Positions 61,501 through 64,000 of a stretch of 64,000 nucleotides of DNA are shown in pieces. The DNA is from Tanypteryx hageni. Lineage: Eukaryota; Arthropoda; Insecta; Odonata; Petaluridae. How positions within the stretch are numbered: the first letter of the stretch is position 1; every line of letters starts with the position of its first letter. Position numbers and translations under genes: made by a program. The DNA lies in NCBI GenBank assembly GCA_028673005.1, contig CM054118.1:8083082-8147081 (forward strand), in the 5' to 3' direction. The notes below the pieces were generated by a model. That model was not told the DNA's origin. It did no database searches and saw only the letters and a list, made by a program, of their open reading frames with translations.

Positions 61501-61780
61501 GTGAATAAGATAAAAGTAAACAACATCAGGATGATCTATAAACTGTTATGACAATATTTTTCGTACTCTCTCGAGTTAGGAGAGTAACAAGCAAAAAACG
61601 ATTCATCGCACAGACACTTGTCAATTAATATTGACAGCTTCAGGTGAAAAAAGTCCAAGAAACACTCGAATATTATGTTCATATTCCTCTCAGTATCATA
61701 TATTTACACAAATGCGCTGGTAAACACATGAGAATTTCCATTCCTTGTTTCACATTGAAACGATCCCACTCAGCGGCAAG

Positions 61781-61781
<1 letters not shown>
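58501..61781. other. Non-coding stretch
   Basis: No gene supported. A short (TA)n lies at 59768-59785 and (GA)n at 60944-60960. The 184-codon minus frame 59953-60507 and 126-codon plus frame 59515-59895 have no recognisable motifs. I consider them chance. Confidence 0.5.

Positions 61782-61842
<61 letters not shown>
61782..61842. repeat. (TA)n microsatellite beside Penelope-like end
   Basis: About 60 bp of perfect TA repeat running straight into the Penelope-like terminal region at 61841. Confidence 0.95.
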
Positions 61843-61844
<2 letters not shown>

Positions 61845-62050
61845 ATGTCAACAAGGTGTTGGGATGAGGAGTTCTCTCTCTGTAGCTGAAGAAGGAGTAG
61901 TTCCGAAAGCTTTACGTTTGTGATGTTTCTGTGTTTTTGTGTTATTTTACGTGTGTCGCTTCGACATCCCCGGGGCCTCGCCAACCTGAAGTCGTCTGAT
62001 TGGTGAGTGCTCACTGGGTTTCCTCATCCCAACACCTTGTTGACATCCAT
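61841..62050 (+). mobile_element. Penelope-like terminal region on plus strand, with 30-bp inverted ends and hammerhead-like core
   Basis: A perfect 30-bp inverted repeat bounds this piece (61841-61870 and 62021-62050; ends begin ATGGATGTCAACAAGGTGTT). Its interior aligns, in opposite orientation, with the 3' flank of the Penelope-like ORF (62160-62330). Shared are GCTGAAGAAGG, a TTTTACGTGT stretch, CTTCGAC, TTGGTGAGTG and CAACACCTTGTTG. CTGAAGA (61886-61892), a 12-base potential stem-loop and GAAA (61905-61908) reproduce the invariant strings of a hammerhead core. Penelope-like elements are known to carry hammerhead motifs in their terminal repeats. Cleavage-site and helix I partners could not be assigned by eye. 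Confidence 0.72.
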
Positions 62051-62083
62051 ATATTCATTTTACCTTTCCTTTTCCGTAAGTTG

Positions 62084-62084
<1 letters not shown>

Positions 62085-62129
<45 letters not shown>
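62085..62129. repeat. (TA)n microsatellite between convergent Penelope-like ends
   Basis: Forty-five bases of TA repeat lying between the plus-oriented piece (61841-62050) and the minus-oriented 3' flank (from 62130). Confidence 0.95.
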
Positions 62130-62132
<3 letters not shown>

Positions 62133-62490
62133 CTAAAGGAAAAGAAAAGGTAGTGATGAGGGTGGCAACAAGGTGTTGAGGGAAGCCCAGCGGACACTCA
62201 CCAAGTTGAGGACCAAGCTGGCAGGCTGCTGGGGGCGTCGAAGAGACACGTAAAACACACGAACACAAAAACAAAAACACACGCAAGCTTATCGGGCCTA
62301 AGCCCTTCTTCAGCGAAAGAGTAACGTAAAGTGACACACTGGGCGGGAATGACAGGGTGATGTGGGAAGGTTGATGATTGGAGGAGGTGGGGAGTAGGAG
62401 GGGTGGATAGCCAATAAAGAGGGAGTGTGATGAGGTAGAGTCAGAATAGTTACAAAGTAACAAGGAAACATTGTAAGAGGGCTAATAGGG
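62130..62490 (-). mobile_element. 3' untranslated and terminal region of the Penelope-like element
   Basis: Read on the minus strand from the ORF stop at 62491 it contains CTGAAGA (complement of 62307-62313), a stem GGGC-TTAG-GCCC, then GATAA where a hammerhead would have GAAA. TTGGTGAGTG and CAACACCTTGTTG follow, and it ends against the (TA)n tract near 62130. The order of blocks equals that of 61841-62050, so both derive from the same terminal sequence. This copy's core is degenerate at the GAAA position. Confidence 0.75.
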
Positions 62491-64000
62491 TTAGCGGAGG
62501 TTGAGGCCAGGCGGAGAGAAAGAGTCGAGAAGATGGATATGTGCTAGTTCCCAGTGTCGGAGAAGGGGGGCAGGAGTGTCATAGGGTAAAGCGCGAATAA
62601 TCCTAACATTGTAGCAACTATTAAAGGGAACATTGTGGGTATTAGCATGTAATGCAACTGGGAGGGGGCGTCTGAGAGAAACGCTATTCCGGTGACCGTT
62701 CATTCGGATGTTTAACGGATTGCTGGTGAGGCCTACGTAAAACGCGGGACAAAGGGTGCAGGTAAGGAGGTAAATGACGTTACGGGTGGTGCAGTTGCTT
62801 CTGGAGGTGATGGGGTAGGTGATGTTGGTGGAGGGACTCGAGAAAGAAGATGATGGTAGGTGGATAGGGCAAGTGAGGCAGCGAGGTTTTCCGCAGGGGT
62901 GGGAACCTATTACAAGAAGCGTGGTAGAAGTGGGAATATCCTTCCTCCACAAGATATTTCCCAAATTTGGGGGCCGGCGGAAGGAGAGGAGCGGAGGATT
63001 GGCAAAAAGGTTGATAAAGAGGGACTGATGGGAGGAAGAGGTAAGAATTGGGTGGGCAGCATGAAGGATTGTTTTGAGAGCTTCGTGGATACCAGGATGG
63101 AAAAGTGTCGTAAGAGTGAGTGGAGGGGTAGATGCAGGAATAGTGGGTGTGTGAGGATGAGATCCAATGTGGGTAGGCGTCATCGCCCTATGGATCTGTT
63201 CGCGGACCAAGACTGGAGGGTAACCACGTTTGAGAAGAGCATCCTCGAGGACAGAGTAATACTCTAGAAGGGATGCTCTATCGGAACAAAGCCTCCATCC
63301 TCGACGAGCAAGGGCATAGGGGATAGAGGTTTTGGTATGAAGGGGATGGCAGCTATCAAAGTGGAGGTATTGGAGGCTGTTGGTAGGTTTGATGTGAACA
63401 CAGGTGCGGATTTGGCTGTCTTGAAGGTAAAGATCGACATCCAGGAATGTGATGTGGGAGGTAGAGGATTGGTGGGTGAAGGACAGTGAAGGATGGGAGG
63501 AGAGACGCGAGAGAAAGGAAAGGAGAGAGTCAGGTCCATGCGTCCAAATGAGGAAGACATCGTCGATGTATCTCAGCCACAAAAGTGGTCTGAGTGGAAC
63601 GTTGAGGAAGAGTCTTTCCCATTCTCCAAGGTAGCAATTGGCGTATGAAGGCGCCATTCGGGTGCCCATCGCAGTGCCTCTAATTTGAAGGTAGTGACGA
63701 CCATCGAAAGAAAAGTTGTTCAATTTGAGCACCATTGCTGCCAAGTCTAATAAGAAATGGGAGGAAGGTCTTGCGTCGGGTGGTCTTGAGTCCAGGAGTT
63801 TACTAAGGGCAGAGAGTCCATCATCGTGGGGGATGTTTGTGTAGAGGGAACAGACATCGATAGTGGCCAAAATGGTATTGGGTGGGAGAGGAAAGGGGAG
63901 GTGTTTGAGACGTTTGAGAAAGTGGTTAGTGTCTTGGATGAAGGAAGGGAATTGACGAATGAGAGGTTGTAGGTGGGAGTCAACGAAGGCGGAGATGCGT
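62491..64000 (-). CDS. Penelope-like element reverse transcriptase with GIY-YIG endonuclease (5' part beyond window)
   Basis: Enzyme for retrotransposition combining reverse transcriptase with a C-terminal GIY-YIG nuclease. The frame is open from the window edge (first full codon 63997-63999, residue 1) to a stop at 62491-62493, with no break in 502 codons. The N-terminal part of the protein lies outside. It has RISAFVDSHLQPL at the start, motif A TIDVCSLYTNIP (46-57), motif B RGTAMGTRMAPSYAN (107-121), YIDD (144-147) and ITFLDVDLYL. A Cys-rich finger PCGKPRCLTCPIH (Cys 369, 374, 377) follows. The GIY-YIG nuclease has VIY (408-410), YVG (421-423), Arg 432, His 436, Glu 484 and a GLN near the end. 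All visible catalytic residues are present, so the copy may be young. GC-rich codon use differs from the flanks. Confidence 0.97.
   Translation of the reverse strand, partial: RISAFVDSHLQPLIRQFPSFIQDTNHFLKRLKHLPFPLPPNTILATIDVCSLYTNIPHDDGLSALSKLLDSRPPDARPSSHFLLDLAAMVLKLNNFSFDGRHYLQIRGTAMGTRMAPSYANCYLGEWERLFLNVPLRPLLWLRYIDDVFLIWTHGPDSLLSFLSRLSSHPSLSFTHQSSTSHITFLDVDLYLQDSQIRTCVHIKPTNSLQYLHFDSCHPLHTKTSIPYALARRGWRLCSDRASLLEYYSVLEDALLKRGYPPVLVREQIHRAMTPTHIGSHPHTPTIPASTPPLTLTTLFHPGIHEALKTILHAAHPILTSSSHQSLFINLFANPPLLSFRRPPNLGNILWRKDIPTSTTLLVIGSHPCGKPRCLTCPIHLPSSSFSSPSTNITYPITSRSNCTTRNVIYLLTCTLCPAFYVGLTSNPLNIRMNGHRNSVSLRRPLPVALHANTHNVPFNSCYNVRIIRALPYDTPAPLLRHWELAHIHLLDSFSPPGLNLR

Overview
The window looks like gene-poor, AT-rich nuclear DNA of an arthropod, most likely an insect. 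That is an inference from its mix of elements: Jockey-like and RTE-like non-LTR retrotransposons, a Penelope-like element with a GIY-YIG endonuclease, piggyBac, hAT and PIF/Harbinger DNA transposons, tRNA-derived repeats, long (TA)n tracts and many CT/GA-rich simple repeats. I found no convincing host protein-coding exon, no rRNA and no CRISPR. All recognisable protein-coding sequence belongs to transposable elements, and only the Penelope-like ORF is unbroken in the part visible.

Layout. 0-10 kb: dispersed and tandem repeats. These are a hairpin-ended repeat at 1.0-1.4 kb, a 0.48 kb tandem duplication at 1.8-2.8 kb, two hairpin-ended elements at 3.9-4.3 and 5.66-6.2 kb, a roughly 0.76 kb tandem repeat at 6.25-7.95 kb and a polypyrimidine tract at 8.2-9.1 kb. 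10-16.4 kb: a fold-back element at 10.0 kb and otherwise unremarkable DNA with GA-rich tracts. 16.46-21.86 kb: a nested transposon. A hAT-type element with matching 8-bp target duplications contains a 383-bp Harbinger-type MITE with TAA duplications and a full-length but dead piggyBac-like element with TTAA duplications. 22-28.4 kb: a tRNA-Gly-like sequence, an inverted repeat, and little else.

28.5-36.3 kb is retrotransposon-rich: a GC-rich Jockey-like relic (minus strand), two RTE-like fragments, and a LINE with one internal stop and one frameshift lying between two (TA)n tracts. 37.7-46.7 kb: a near-perfect 68-bp-arm hairpin, a dimeric 0.8 kb repeat, a hAT MITE, a further hairpin-ended repeat and a second copy of the 1.0 kb family. 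48.5-50.5 kb: a 0.5 kb CT tract and its inverse-complement GA tract bracketing three clustered hAT-like termini, then a tRNA-derived SINE. 53-55.3 kb: an inverted copy of the 38.4 kb repeat and a 5'-truncated LINE with an 11-bp target duplication. 61.8-64 kb: two convergent Penelope-like 3' terminal regions with hammerhead-like cores, separated and flanked by (TA)n, and the Penelope-like ORF running off the right edge.

There is no operon or pathway logic here. The biology is element nesting, decay and mobilisation. The observations most worth following are the triple-nested DNA transposon, the set of short repeats sharing the order GACGGACAGAC-like motif, stem-loop, CTAATAATA-like end, and the hammerhead-like cores in Penelope-like ends and in the fold-back element at 10 kb.
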